Shown here piece by piece: positions 43,250 to 52,091 of a DNA stretch of 64,000 nt; position 1 is the stretch's first letter; each line of letters begins with the position of its first letter. The stretch covers positions 62,001-126,000 of the forward strand of contig CAVSRC010000005.1 of the NCBI GenBank assembly GCA_963730325.1. Direction: 5' to 3'. The notes beneath the pieces are model-generated. The model saw only the letters and a list, made by a program, of their open reading frames with translations. It made no database searches and was not told the DNA's origin. Made by a program: the position numbers and the translations under genes. The DNA comes from CAVSRC01 sp963730325. Lineage in GTDB: Bacteria > Pseudomonadota > Alphaproteobacteria > Rhizobiales > Kaistiaceae.

Positions 43250-44954
43250 CGTGCGTGTCCTGGTCGTGAAGAACGAAGGCGCCGGCTTCGCGCCGTGCTA
43301 GCGGGCGTTCATCGGGCGTCGCCGAATGCTCGCCGCCGGCCGTGTGGCCCGACGAGGCACCGCTACCCGCTCCGCCGGTCTGCTGCTGGCCGGACGACGA
43401 CGCATCGCCGAAGCGGGTCGTGGTCGCGTCGCGCCTGTCGACCTGAATCTGCTGCGCCTCGTAGCCGGAGCGGTGCAGCAGCGCGCGCAGCGCTGCATCG
43501 TCGCGCGCCAGCGCCTGCGCCGTCTCCTGGCGGTCGGCCTTGAAGTGGATGCTGACGACATTGCCCCTGAGGCTGATGCGTAGATCGATCTGTCCGTATT
43601 CGCGCATGTCGAGATTGAGCGCGATGGTCCGCACCGGCTCCGTTGCAGCGTTGGCACCGGCGGCGCCATCAGGGCCGCGAAGCGTTGCCCGTGCCGGAGC
43701 GAGGGCGCCGGCGATGCCCGACGCCACGCCGGCCACGAGCGGCGAGGCCGGCACCGGCGCCACCGCCGGCGCTGAAGGATTGGCGGTCGCAGTGCCGGTC
43801 GCGGGCGTGACGCCGGCCGCTGCCGGCGGCTTCGGTTCCGTGTGTCTGGACGAGGCGGCGACGGACTGACCCGCGGCCCGGTTGTCCCGTCCTTGCGGTT
43901 GATCGTGTTCGGACGGCTTGGCGGGGTCGGGCACGGCGATCTGGTCCTGCCGTCCGGCAGCCTGCCGCTCGGACGGCGCCTTCGCCGTCGCCGACGATCC
44001 ATTGTCGTCTTCGGCGGCGAGGCCGGTCCCGCTTTTCGGTGGAGGCCGAGGCCCCTCGGGCGATGCGGCTTCGACCTGCACCGCGCCGTCGATCGCGGGC
44101 ATGGACGGCGCTGCGCCGGACTTGGCGGCGCCACCATCGGCCGGGCCGCCGCGTTTGTCGCGGCGCGTGGCAGGCGCGAGATGCCGCTCATAGGCGGTGA
44201 CCCGCACGTCGATCGGCCCGTCGGCGCCACGCACTGGCCCGGCCTGTCCATCGCCTTGTGGCATCGTCGCCGTGCTGCCGGCCGGCTGCCGGCGGCCGCC
44301 ATCGGCCGACGCCGCGAAAGCCGCCTGGGAATCGCCGCGCGCCCAGAAGCGGACCCGTCCGGAGTCCGCGTCTGTCGCTGCCGCCGGCTTCGCTGCCACG
44401 CCCTGCCGGACGCCGTCCGGCGGCAGCGCCGGCCCATCCGAGGCCGGTGTCGTGTTGCCGCTGCCGGTGGCGGCTTTCGCCTGATCGCTTGGTGCAGGAT
44501 GGTCTGTCCGCGCCACCGCAACAGTGGCGTTCTCAAGCGCAACCGTGCCGGAATCGACTGTCGTCGCCTTGCCATCATGGACACGGTTGGCCTGTCCGGC
44601 ATCCTGCCTGTCCACAGCAGCCGTATCCTTGTGCCGGCGCGCATGCCGGTCCGCTTTGCCGTCCGCACGGGCAGGTGTGTCGCTGGCTGATTCGTTCTCG
44701 CCCGTCGCCTCTTGCGCCGCACCCTGGACGGCGGGATCGCTGCCGTGGCGGCGCGGGGAAACCTCGCTCTCGCCATCATCCGGCGCATTCGCCGCGCCCG
44801 CCCCGGTGTCGGACCGCGACCCTCGCTCGGCCGTCGCCGCCTGATCGATCAGTGCGCGAAAGTGACCTTCCGTATCTGCACCATGGGTGCGGCGCGCACC
44901 GGCATCGGCACGTCCGGCCCCGGCATCGACCGGCAGGTTGAGGGTGACGTTCAT
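43200..44954 (-). CDS. fliK: Flagellar hook-length control protein FliK (MotD)
   Basis: The 584-residue protein is rich in Ala, Pro, Gly and charged residues over most of its length. The C-terminal part (about residues 440-530) is globular, with LNLDMREYGQIDLRISLRG, VSIHFKADRQETAQAL and LLHRSGYEAQQIQVDRRD. This is the FliK substrate-switch domain that acts at FlhB. In Sinorhizobium it was first named MotD and follows motC. Its ATG overlaps the motC stop in ATGA. The long disordered N-terminus acts as a length ruler in the family. Confidence 0.88.
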   Translation of the reverse strand: MNVTLNLPVDAGAGRADAGARRTHGADTEGHFRALIDQAATAERGSRSDTGAGAANAPDDGESEVSPRRHGSDPAVQGAAQEATGENESASDTPARADGKADRHARRHKDTAAVDRQDAGQANRVHDGKATTVDSGTVALENATVAVARTDHPAPSDQAKAATGSGNTTPASDGPALPPDGVRQGVAAKPAAATDADSGRVRFWARGDSQAAFAASADGGRRQPAGSTATMPQGDGQAGPVRGADGPIDVRVTAYERHLAPATRRDKRGGPADGGAAKSGAAPSMPAIDGAVQVEAASPEGPRPPPKSGTGLAAEDDNGSSATAKAPSERQAAGRQDQIAVPDPAKPSEHDQPQGRDNRAAGQSVAASSRHTEPKPPAAAGVTPATGTATANPSAPAVAPVPASPLVAGVASGIAGALAPARATLRGPDGAAGANAATEPVRTIALNLDMREYGQIDLRISLRGNVVSIHFKADRQETAQALARDDAALRALLHRSGYEAQQIQVDRRDATTTRFGDASSSGQQQTGGAGSGASSGHTAGGEHSATPDERPLARREAGAFVLHDQDTHDAPRQDRYRGADRLYV

Positions 44955-46714
44955 TGGGTTGTGGCGACCAGTTTCGCGGTTTCATCCAGCGCCGCCTGCG
45001 CCTTCTTGATTATCGGCGCCTCTTCCACGACGGCGCCATCGCCAAGCGGCTCAGCCACGGCAACATGGATCTTGCTGAGGTCGGTGCCCGAGAGCACGCC
45101 GTCGAGCGTCGCACGGACCACATCGTAAAAAGCCTGATCGGGCGCCGACAGAAGAGCCAGCTTGAACCCTTTGAGTTCGGCGTTCGCCTGGTCGGTCATC
45201 TTCGGCATCGCTGCCAGCGCGGCGGCGTGATAGAGCTTCGCCCGCGCCTCCTGCTCCGAGCCCGCCAACGCGAGCCCGCTCGCCCGCTCGGCCGCCAGCT
45301 TGGCGGCAGCCGCGCGGCCCTTGACGGCCGAGGCCAGCGCCACCGTCAGGTAGAGGTCGCAGCGCGATTCCGGCTCGACCATCGCCAGCATGTCATCCAG
45401 TTCGGCGAAGCGTGCTTCGGTGTCGAGCGGCATGTGACTGAGCGCGGCGGCAAACCGCACCCTGAAATTGCCCGCATAGACCGAGTGGCGGAACCGGTCG
45501 AGATACTGGCGCGCCAGCGAGCGGACCTCGTCCTCGTCGTGTTGGCTGTCGGCAACCAGCAACTGCCGCCGGATGGCGGCTTCCTCGACCAGCGTGCCGG
45601 GCGCCATCAGCCGGGCGACGGCGAGCAGTTGCATGGCCTTGGCCGGATCGCTGCGTATGGCAAGCGCCGATTGGGCGATGGCCACCTGTCCGGCCATGCT
45701 CGCCGGCAGGCCCGTGGGATCGATCTCGGCCAGCAGCGGCGTGGCGGCATCCGGATCGCCGCTGGCATAGTCGAGCACGCCCTTGAGCAACCGCTGATCG
45801 ATCGCCGGCGGCGGGTCAAGCGCGACGAGTGTCGCCAATATCTCCGGCTGCCCGCCGGAGAGGACATAGGTCACCGCGGCCGCCGCATTGCGATTGTCCT
45901 GCCACACGACCGCGTCGGCGGACATGAATGCCTTGTCGATCTGGATCATCAGGGCGCGTTGCGCCGCGATCGCCTGAATGTCGCCGTGGGCCATGCGATC
46001 CTGCAGACCCTGCAGCGTGCGCACCAGCTCGAAGGGCGCCGTACCCAGAAGCGGCACCGCAGCCAGCGCCGCCTCGTCCCGGCTGGTGCTGTGCGGCCCG
46101 TCGCCTTTCGGACCTTCGACCGTCTCCGGCGCCGACACCTTTGGCGCCGGTGCAGCCGGCTCCTCGATCAGATATTCCGACGGGTCGCCAAGCAGCCCGT
46201 CGGACCGCTGGACCGTGGTTATCTTGCGCTCCGCCGCGGGCTCGGCCATCGGCGCCTCGGCGGGCTCCGGCGTTGCGGCGGCCGCCGCCGGCGCTGTACC
46301 GGCCGGCGCTGCCGTGTCCACCGCTGCGTCGTTGATGGAACCCGTGACGGTGCGGTCGATGCCCGGAGAGGCCATCGCCACCGACGTTTCCGGCGCCGGC
46401 CTGGCGCCGGCCACGGCCTCATAGGGCGGGCGCAGGCGCGGCAAGGGCGGCACGCGCGCGGCAACGGCGCGTGGCCTGACCTCTACCGCCTTGGCGCCGG
46501 CCGGCTCCGCCGCCGGCGGCAGGACGCTGATCGGCGCGGCCGTGGCCGTCGGCGGCTGCGCCGGCTGCGTCTCCCCGAACAGCGTCGTCAGGAAATCGGC
46601 CACGCCGCCGTTCGCGCTCGTCTGCGCGGTGGATGGAAGCGGCTCGGCGGCAGCCGACGCCGACCACGTCAGCGCCACTGCCGCACAGGTCACAATCAGC
46701 CGCCGCGCCGTCAT
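44951..46714 (-). CDS. motC: Chemotaxis/motor protein MotC
   Basis: This 587-residue periplasmic protein has a signal peptide (LIVTCAAVALTWSASAAA), a Pro/Ala-rich linker and a helical domain with family segments such as LVRTLQGLQDRMAHGDIQAI, YVLSGGQPEILATLVAL and FRVRFAAALSHM. MotC is restricted to rhizobia-like bacteria, binds MotB in the periplasm and is required for rotation. It is translationally coupled at both ends (ATGA with motB and with fliK). The linker region is long and low in complexity. Confidence 0.9.
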   Translation of the reverse strand: MTARRLIVTCAAVALTWSASAAAEPLPSTAQTSANGGVADFLTTLFGETQPAQPPTATAAPISVLPPAAEPAGAKAVEVRPRAVAARVPPLPRLRPPYEAVAGARPAPETSVAMASPGIDRTVTGSINDAAVDTAAPAGTAPAAAAATPEPAEAPMAEPAAERKITTVQRSDGLLGDPSEYLIEEPAAPAPKVSAPETVEGPKGDGPHSTSRDEAALAAVPLLGTAPFELVRTLQGLQDRMAHGDIQAIAAQRALMIQIDKAFMSADAVVWQDNRNAAAAVTYVLSGGQPEILATLVALDPPPAIDQRLLKGVLDYASGDPDAATPLLAEIDPTGLPASMAGQVAIAQSALAIRSDPAKAMQLLAVARLMAPGTLVEEAAIRRQLLVADSQHDEDEVRSLARQYLDRFRHSVYAGNFRVRFAAALSHMPLDTEARFAELDDMLAMVEPESRCDLYLTVALASAVKGRAAAAKLAAERASGLALAGSEQEARAKLYHAAALAAMPKMTDQANAELKGFKLALLSAPDQAFYDVVRATLDGVLSGTDLSKIHVAVAEPLGDGAVVEEAPIIKKAQAALDETAKLVATTQ

Positions 46715-48183
46715 GGCGAATCCTTCACCAGTATTTCGATGCGACGGTTTTCCGCCGCATAGGGGTCGGCCGGATTCTTCAGCGCCCGGTCGGCATGGCC
46801 CTCTATGGCGACGACCCGCGACTGGTCGAGGCCGCCACGCAGCAGCGCGTAGTACGCGAACTGCGCCCGCGCCGTCGAAAGCCGCCAGTTGTCGTAATCC
46901 TTCGAATGGAACGGCCGCCCGTCGGTATGGCCGCGAACGACGATCTGGCCGGGCTGTTTCACCAGCACCTTGGCGATGTGCTCGAGAAGCACCGCCGTCT
47001 TGGCGTCCGGCACCGCCGATCCGACGCCAAACATGGCATAGTCGGCATCGTCGGTGAGGTTGATGGCAACGCCTTCCTTCGTCGCCTCGACCGCGAGGCC
47101 GGGCGAGGCCTTGCCGGCCATCATCGGGCCGACGGACTGCTCGATGCTCTTGGCGATTTCGCTCGACCGCGCCATGGTCGCCGGGGCGACCGACTTCGCC
47201 ACGTCGGTCTTTGCGTCGTCCGCCTTTGTTTCGTCTGCCGTTGGCTCTGTTGCCCCGGCCTCGGCTGCGGCCGTCTGGGGCGCCTTGTCCGGTGCTCCGG
47301 CACCCGGCGATGCGGCGGCAGGCCCGGCGGGTTCCGCCGGTGCCGAGACGGGCCTGTCAAACACGTCCGCCGGCTCCGCTCCCGCCGGCGACAGCACGGC
47401 CGCGTCCGGCTTGCCGGTGCCCGATACCTTCCGCACCGTGCCCGGTTTGCCGGCCCCGCCAGCCTTGGCGGCGGGAAGCGGCACCAATTGCCAATAGGAG
47501 GGATCGAACGGATCGCGGTCGATATCGCCGCCCGGCGTGCCCGTCGCCCGCGTATCACCGGTGATGGCATCGACGCTGGTCGGTTGCGTCGAGACGTATT
47601 CCTTCTCCAGCTTGGCCAGCACCGCGTAGGGGTCCTGGAACGCTTCCCGGTCGTAGCCGCCGTTTGGCGGCTTCAGGGCGGCGGCCGCCGCGCCGATCTT
47701 CTTGAGCGCGTCGGCGGTGGACTCTTCGCTATTGGCGTCCTCTTTCGCCTTTCCCTCCGCGCCGCTGCCCGCCGTCAGCTTGGCCGCCAGCGCCGCAGCC
47801 GCATTGAGCGCCGCGGCGGCGGCTTCCGGACTGACCTTCTTGGCGTCGGCGTGCCCCGGATTCAGCTCGATCAGATTGAGGTTCGCCCCCGGCATCGGCA
47901 TTTGGCCGTGTCCGTTCTTGGCCGAGCTGTCCGGGCCCTTGGTCGTGCTCAGCCCCTTCAGCTCACTCGAGCCCTGCGACATGTGGATCGGGTTGAAATA
48001 CTGGGCGATGCCCTTGCGCACATTGTCGTCGGTGACGTTGATCAGCCACATGATCAGGAAGAACGCCATCATCGCCGTCATGAAGTCGGCGTGGGCGACC
48101 TTCCACGCCGAGCTGTGATGCGGGTGTTCCTCGTCGTCATGCCGGCGGACGATGATCAGCTCGTGCGCCGCGGCCTCAGCCAT
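46711..48183 (-). CDS. motB: Flagellar stator protein MotB
   Basis: The 490-residue protein has one membrane helix whose N-terminal side bears the proton-accepting Asp33 in KVAHADFMTAMMAFFLIMWL. A C-terminal OmpA-like peptidoglycan-binding domain shows GQIVVRGHTDGRPF and NWRLSTARAQFAYYALL. The linker between these parts is very long (about 300 residues), and rich in Ala, Pro, Asp and Thr, compared with about 309 residues for all of E. coli MotB. It overlaps the FliH-like gene by 8 bases and motC by 4. MotA is encoded at 62374. Confidence 0.93.
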   Translation of the reverse strand: MAEAAAHELIIVRRHDDEEHPHHSSAWKVAHADFMTAMMAFFLIMWLINVTDDNVRKGIAQYFNPIHMSQGSSELKGLSTTKGPDSSAKNGHGQMPMPGANLNLIELNPGHADAKKVSPEAAAAALNAAAALAAKLTAGSGAEGKAKEDANSEESTADALKKIGAAAAALKPPNGGYDREAFQDPYAVLAKLEKEYVSTQPTSVDAITGDTRATGTPGGDIDRDPFDPSYWQLVPLPAAKAGGAGKPGTVRKVSGTGKPDAAVLSPAGAEPADVFDRPVSAPAEPAGPAAASPGAGAPDKAPQTAAAEAGATEPTADETKADDAKTDVAKSVAPATMARSSEIAKSIEQSVGPMMAGKASPGLAVEATKEGVAINLTDDADYAMFGVGSAVPDAKTAVLLEHIAKVLVKQPGQIVVRGHTDGRPFHSKDYDNWRLSTARAQFAYYALLRGGLDQSRVVAIEGHADRALKNPADPYAAENRRIEILVKDSP

Positions 48184-48802
48184 TGTCCGCAGCCTCCACC
48201 TGCGCCGTCAGCCGCTCCATCCACGCCGCGATGTTGGTCTCCACCACGGTGTCGTCGATGGTCACGCTCACATCGGCCGTATCGCTTTCGTCGCGCTCGA
48301 CCGGCACACCGGTCGCCGCAATGACAGCCTCCACCCGCCCGATCAATGCCGCCGGTCCGGCAATTCTGATCCGCGTCGCGGTGCCGCCGGCGATGAGGGC
48401 GGAGACGGCCTCGGTGAGCTCACCCACGGCGCGCTCGCGCACCGCCTGGTCGAGGAAGCGCAGCAGCACGGCGCCAACTTCACGGCCGACGCGCTCCTCG
48501 ATGGCAGCAAGCCCGTCCACCACCTGGCTCGACAGCGCCTCTCCGATCGAAGCGAGAACGTCCGACTCCCGCTCGGCCAGACGACGTTCGAACTCCGCTT
48601 GATCCGCCGCACGGGCGCTGTCGAACTCGGCGCGCGCCGCATCCACCGCCTCGGCCACTGCCGCGTCCTGGACAGCCGCCCGGTCTTCCGCCGGCGTCGG
48701 CGCCGGCTCCTCGTTGAGCGGGCGAAACCCGGCACTGGCGATCTTGCGAGCCGGTCCGCTGGCGAAACGCGGCAGAAGGGCAGCGGCGGCCGTTGCGGTC
48801 AT
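48176..48802 (-). CDS. fliH: FliH-like flagellar export-ATPase regulator
   Basis: This 208-residue soluble protein has a helical, Ala/Glu-rich N-terminal half (AAVQDAAVAEAVDAARAEFD, typical of the FliH coiled-coil arm) and a globular C-terminal part (REVGAVLLRFLDQAVRERAV, then DVSVTIDDTVVETNIAAWME). It follows fliF directly, and the DD-rich end matches FliH/SctL C-termini. FliH binds and regulates the ATPase FliI, not encoded here. It overlaps fliF by 4 bases and motB by 8. FliH is weakly conserved, so the call rests partly on position. Confidence 0.65.
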   Translation of the reverse strand: MTATAAAALLPRFASGPARKIASAGFRPLNEEPAPTPAEDRAAVQDAAVAEAVDAARAEFDSARAADQAEFERRLAERESDVLASIGEALSSQVVDGLAAIEERVGREVGAVLLRFLDQAVRERAVGELTEAVSALIAGGTATRIRIAGPAALIGRVEAVIAATGVPVERDESDTADVSVTIDDTVVETNIAAWMERLTAQVEAADNG

Positions 48803-50439
48803 GCCGCCTCGTCCTGATGCAGCCATTGCCGCAGGATGTTGGCCGCCTGCGCCTCGTCATATTCGACGATCTGCTCAAGCCGCTTCTGCGGCGAGCGGTT
48901 CATCCGCTTGGTGACGTCCTCGATCAGATTGACATTGTCCTGGCCGTCGGCGCCGGGCATCGCTGCCGACGTGCCCAGTGCCGGCGCCTGAGACGCCTCG
49001 ACCGCCGCAACCTCCGGCGCCGCCGTGACCGCCTTCGGCGTCTGCGACACGATCATCCGGATCGCCGGCCTGAGGCCGAACAGGATGACCACCGCGCCGA
49101 AGACGACCAGCGCCAGCGAATTGACCAGGCTGCCCGCCTGCGCCATCAGCGTATCCATCATCCCCGGCTCTGCCGGCGCCTCGCCGAGGTCCGTGACGAA
49201 ATCGACGGAGGCCACCTTGAGCTGGTCGCCGCGATCCTTGCTGAAGCCGGAGGCGGCCGAGACGAGCTGCTCGATATCCATCATCTGGTGTTCGACCGGC
49301 AGGGCGTCCGCGCCCTGCTTGGCGGCCTCGTCCAGCCGTTTCTGGTTGACCAGCACGGCGATCGACAACCGCTCGACCTTGAAGCCGTCATGCGCGATTT
49401 CGGTCGTGCGCGACGATATTTCGTAATTGGTGGTCTCCTCGCGGCGGTCGTTGGTCTCGTTCGAGTTCTTGCCGTTGTTGCCGCCGGAATTATTGGCCTG
49501 GTCGGGGAGGTTCTGCTGCACCGAGGCGGCCGCATCGCTTGTCGAGTTCTGTGCCAGCGCGTTTTCGCGCACCGTGCGCACCGAGCGTTCCACCCGCGAA
49601 GACGGGTCGAAGGTCACCTCGTTGGTGGTCGAGCGGTCGAGGTTCAGCCGCGCCACCACGCTCACCTGGAAATTGCCGATGCCGAGATAGGGCGTCAGCG
49701 TGCGCCGGACCTTGTCCTCGATCTCGTGGTTCACCGTCTGCTCGACGATCGCCATCTTTCCGGCCGAGGCGCTTTCGATGTCGTCGCCGGAGGCGAGCAG
49801 CGCGCCTTCGGTGTTGAGCACGGTGACGTTGTCGACCTTCAACCCCGGCACGGCGGCCGCAACCAGGTGGCGGATCGCCTGGGCCGGGCCCGCATCGTTC
49901 GGCATGCCGGTGCGGATGACCACCGACGCCGAGGCGGCCTGCTGCTGGCTGCGCAGCGAGGCCGAGTCCGGCAGCACCAGATGCACCCGCGCCGCCTTGA
50001 TGCCGTCCATGCTCTGGATCGTGCGCGCCAGTTCGCCTTCCAGCGCCCGGGTCTTGGTCACGTTCTGCATGAACGAGGTCAGGCCGAACGACCCCACCTT
50101 GTCGAACAGGTCGTAGCCGGAATTGGCGCTTTCAGGCAGGCCCTTCTCGGCCAGCAGCATGCGGGCATGGGCCGTGTCGCCATAGTTGACGGTCACCGTC
50201 TGGCCGTCGGCGTTCACGTCGAATTCGATGCCGGCTTCCTTGAGGGCCGCGCCGATGCGCGCCACGTCGTCGCGCGTCAGGCCGCTATAGAGAATCTCCT
50301 GCTGCGGGCGACTGAGATAGTAACCACCGACACCGAGCAGGACCATGACCGCCACGCCGACGAAGGCCAGCGCGATGAGCCGGCGCGCGCCGAGTCCGGC
50401 GATACTGGTCCACAGGCGTTCTACAGCATCCCGCGCCAT
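48799..50439 (-). CDS. fliF: Flagellar MS-ring protein FliF
   Basis: The 546-residue protein spans the membrane near both ends (about residues 20-41 and 430-450). YSGLTRDDVARIGAALKEAG, LLAEKGLPESANSGYDLFDK and RVHLVLPDSASL identify the ring-building periplasmic domain. The C-terminal tail RSPQKRLEQIVEYDEAQAAN is the FliG-binding segment. FliF forms the platform on which the switch and export gate assemble. It starts a minus-strand unit (fliF-fliH-like-motB-motC-fliK-lytic transglycosylase). The upstream region carries a palindrome-containing motif also found before flgB. Confidence 0.96.
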   Translation of the reverse strand: MARDAVERLWTSIAGLGARRLIALAFVGVAVMVLLGVGGYYLSRPQQEILYSGLTRDDVARIGAALKEAGIEFDVNADGQTVTVNYGDTAHARMLLAEKGLPESANSGYDLFDKVGSFGLTSFMQNVTKTRALEGELARTIQSMDGIKAARVHLVLPDSASLRSQQQAASASVVIRTGMPNDAGPAQAIRHLVAAAVPGLKVDNVTVLNTEGALLASGDDIESASAGKMAIVEQTVNHEIEDKVRRTLTPYLGIGNFQVSVVARLNLDRSTTNEVTFDPSSRVERSVRTVRENALAQNSTSDAAASVQQNLPDQANNSGGNNGKNSNETNDRREETTNYEISSRTTEIAHDGFKVERLSIAVLVNQKRLDEAAKQGADALPVEHQMMDIEQLVSAASGFSKDRGDQLKVASVDFVTDLGEAPAEPGMMDTLMAQAGSLVNSLALVVFGAVVILFGLRPAIRMIVSQTPKAVTAAPEVAAVEASQAPALGTSAAMPGADGQDNVNLIEDVTKRMNRSPQKRLEQIVEYDEAQAANILRQWLHQDEAA

Positions 50440-50551
50440 CGGCAGCCGCGCTCCTTCTCTTTGCGCTCCGTTCCACCGTCTGAACGAGCCGCTGGCGAAG
50501 GCGCCCGCGCGGGCGAGGTGACGACACCGGCTCCCGGCTAATCTCGAAGGT

Positions 50552-50577
50552 CAACCTTGCGTGAAGGTTGCGCGCAA
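50552..50577. promoter_or_regulatory. Candidate regulator site upstream of fliF
   Basis: CAACCTT and AAGGTTG form a 7-base inverted repeat around GCGTG, immediately followed by a 10-base palindrome TTGCGCGCAA. The core CAACCTTGCGTGAAG matches, with one mismatch in 15, a sequence upstream of flgB. It lies about 113 bases before fliF. It may be an FtcR/Rem box. Confidence 0.4.
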
Positions 50578-50584
50578 AAAGAAA

Positions 50585-50610
50585 GGGCCGCGCCCCGGAG
50601 GGCGCGGCCC
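50585..50610 (-). terminator. Flagellin gene terminator
   Basis: GGGCCGCGCCC and GGGCGCGGCCC form an 11-base perfect stem around CGGA, and the minus strand continues with TTTCTTTTT. This is a strong intrinsic terminator about 26 bases after the flagellin stop. Confidence 0.9.
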
Positions 50611-50635
50611 CGCTGATAAGGGTTCGCTGACGCGA

Positions 50636-51919
50636 TTAACGGAACAGCGTCAGGATGTTCTGCGTGCTGGCGTTGGCGATCGACAGCGACTGGACGGCCA
50701 GTTGCTGCTGGGTCTGCAACGCCTTCAGCTTGGTCGATTCCTCTTCCATGTTGGCATCGACCAGGGCGCCGACGGCGGTCGTATTGGCGTCCTGCAGGGC
50801 CTTCACGAAGTTCTGCTGCGAGGTCACGCGGTTCTGATAGGCGCCGATGGCCGAAGCCGCATCCGTCACTTCCGACAGGGCCTGATCGACCACCCGCAGG
50901 TAGTTCTGGATGGTGTCGCTGTCGGCGCTGGTGATGTCGATCGCCGCAACGCTGGTCACGTCCGTGCTGGTCGTGCTGGTCGTCAGCCCGGTGGCCACCA
51001 GGCCGAGGTCGTTGACGTCGAGGGTCGAGGTACCGACGGCGCTTGCGCCACCGATGGCGAAGTCGTCAGCCCCGCTGAACACCACTTGGTCGGTGGCGTT
51101 GTCGACGGAGGCGGTAATGCCGGTGATGCCGGCATCGGTCAGAGCCTGATTGAGCACGGCAGCGAGGTCGCCGTTGCTGCGGATGCTGGTGTCGCTCAGG
51201 CCGGCATTGGCCAGCGTCGTCTGGTCGATCGTGACCAGGATGGTCGACCCGCCGTTCGGGGTCACGTTGAAGGAGACCACGTCGTCGGCAGCGGCGAAAT
51301 CGACAGCCGCGGTCTCGACCGTCGCGGCCTGGCCGGTGTCGGCCGAATAGCCGTCGAGAGCGATGGTCTTGTCGAGGATGCCGGTGCCGTTGCCGTAGAG
51401 ATGGACGGCGGTGATGTCGACGCCGATGGTGCCGATCGAAAGCTGGTTGCTCGAATTGCGCGACAGCGACGAAACGATCGACTTCTGCAGGTCGGCGCCG
51501 CTGTCGGTGCCGGTATTCAGCCAGTTCTGGCCCGAGAAGGACGCCGCGTCGGCAACCGACTGGAGCTGGGCCTGGACCGAGGAGATGGTCTGCTGGATCT
51601 TGGCCTTGTCGACGTTTTCGCCGGTGGCCGTGGTGAGCTGGTTCTTCAGTTCGTTCAGCGAATCCTTGGCGGCGTCAAGGCCGGTGTAGGTGGTCGACAG
51701 CGTCGATGCGCCGAGGCTGAGTGAATCGGTGACCGCGCCGAGGGCGCCGTTGTCCGACTTGATGGTGGTGGCGATCGACCAGTAGGCGGCGTTGTCGGCG
51801 GCGGTGTTGACGCGCAGGCCGGTGGAAACGCGGTTGTTGGTTTCGTCGAGGTTGGTGTTGATGGTCCGCAGGGTCTGCAGAGCGACCATGGCGGAGGTGT
51901 TAGTCAACAGGGATGACAT
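50636..51919 (-). CDS. Flagellin
   Basis: The 427-residue filament protein has the conserved flagellin ends: N-terminal VALQTLRTINTNLDETNNRV and TAADNAAYWSIATTIKSD, and C-terminal ANMEEESTKLKALQTQQQLA then NASTQNILTLFR. The central domain is Ser/Thr/Asp-rich and lacks cysteine. It is exported through the flagellar channel. It stands last in the motA-to-flagellin run, with a leader that contains a perfect 8-base hairpin and a strong terminator. No flaF or flbT gene is in the window. Confidence 0.96.
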   Translation of the reverse strand: MSSLLTNTSAMVALQTLRTINTNLDETNNRVSTGLRVNTAADNAAYWSIATTIKSDNGALGAVTDSLSLGASTLSTTYTGLDAAKDSLNELKNQLTTATGENVDKAKIQQTISSVQAQLQSVADAASFSGQNWLNTGTDSGADLQKSIVSSLSRNSSNQLSIGTIGVDITAVHLYGNGTGILDKTIALDGYSADTGQAATVETAAVDFAAADDVVSFNVTPNGGSTILVTIDQTTLANAGLSDTSIRSNGDLAAVLNQALTDAGITGITASVDNATDQVVFSGADDFAIGGASAVGTSTLDVNDLGLVATGLTTSTTSTDVTSVAAIDITSADSDTIQNYLRVVDQALSEVTDAASAIGAYQNRVTSQQNFVKALQDANTTAVGALVDANMEEESTKLKALQTQQQLAVQSLSIANASTQNILTLFR

Positions 51920-51951
51920 GGCGAACCCTTTTCACGTGCCGTTGTCGAGGA

Positions 51952-51974
51952 CATACCGGGTTTTCACCGGTATG
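51952..51974 (-). promoter_or_regulatory. Hairpin in the flagellin leader
   Basis: CATACCGG and CCGGTATG pair perfectly around a 7-base loop, 32 bases upstream of the flagellin start. A stem-loop in the 5' leader could control translation or mRNA decay, as FlbT does for flagellin mRNA in Caulobacter. Its role here is inferred. Confidence 0.45.
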
Positions 51975-52091
51975 GCGGGACGGCATCATGCCTTTGGGTT
52001 TGGAGCGCGGCTCGTAAGCCGACGCAGCCCCAACTCGCCATGCGGGCGATATTGGCAGGCGAATATTACCGGTTGGTTTCCAAATCCCTCG

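Noticed and set aside
51975..52091. Sigma-54 or sigma-28 promoter for flagellin
   Set aside because: No GG-N10-GC pair or sigma-28 consensus with correct spacing was found upstream of the leader hairpin.
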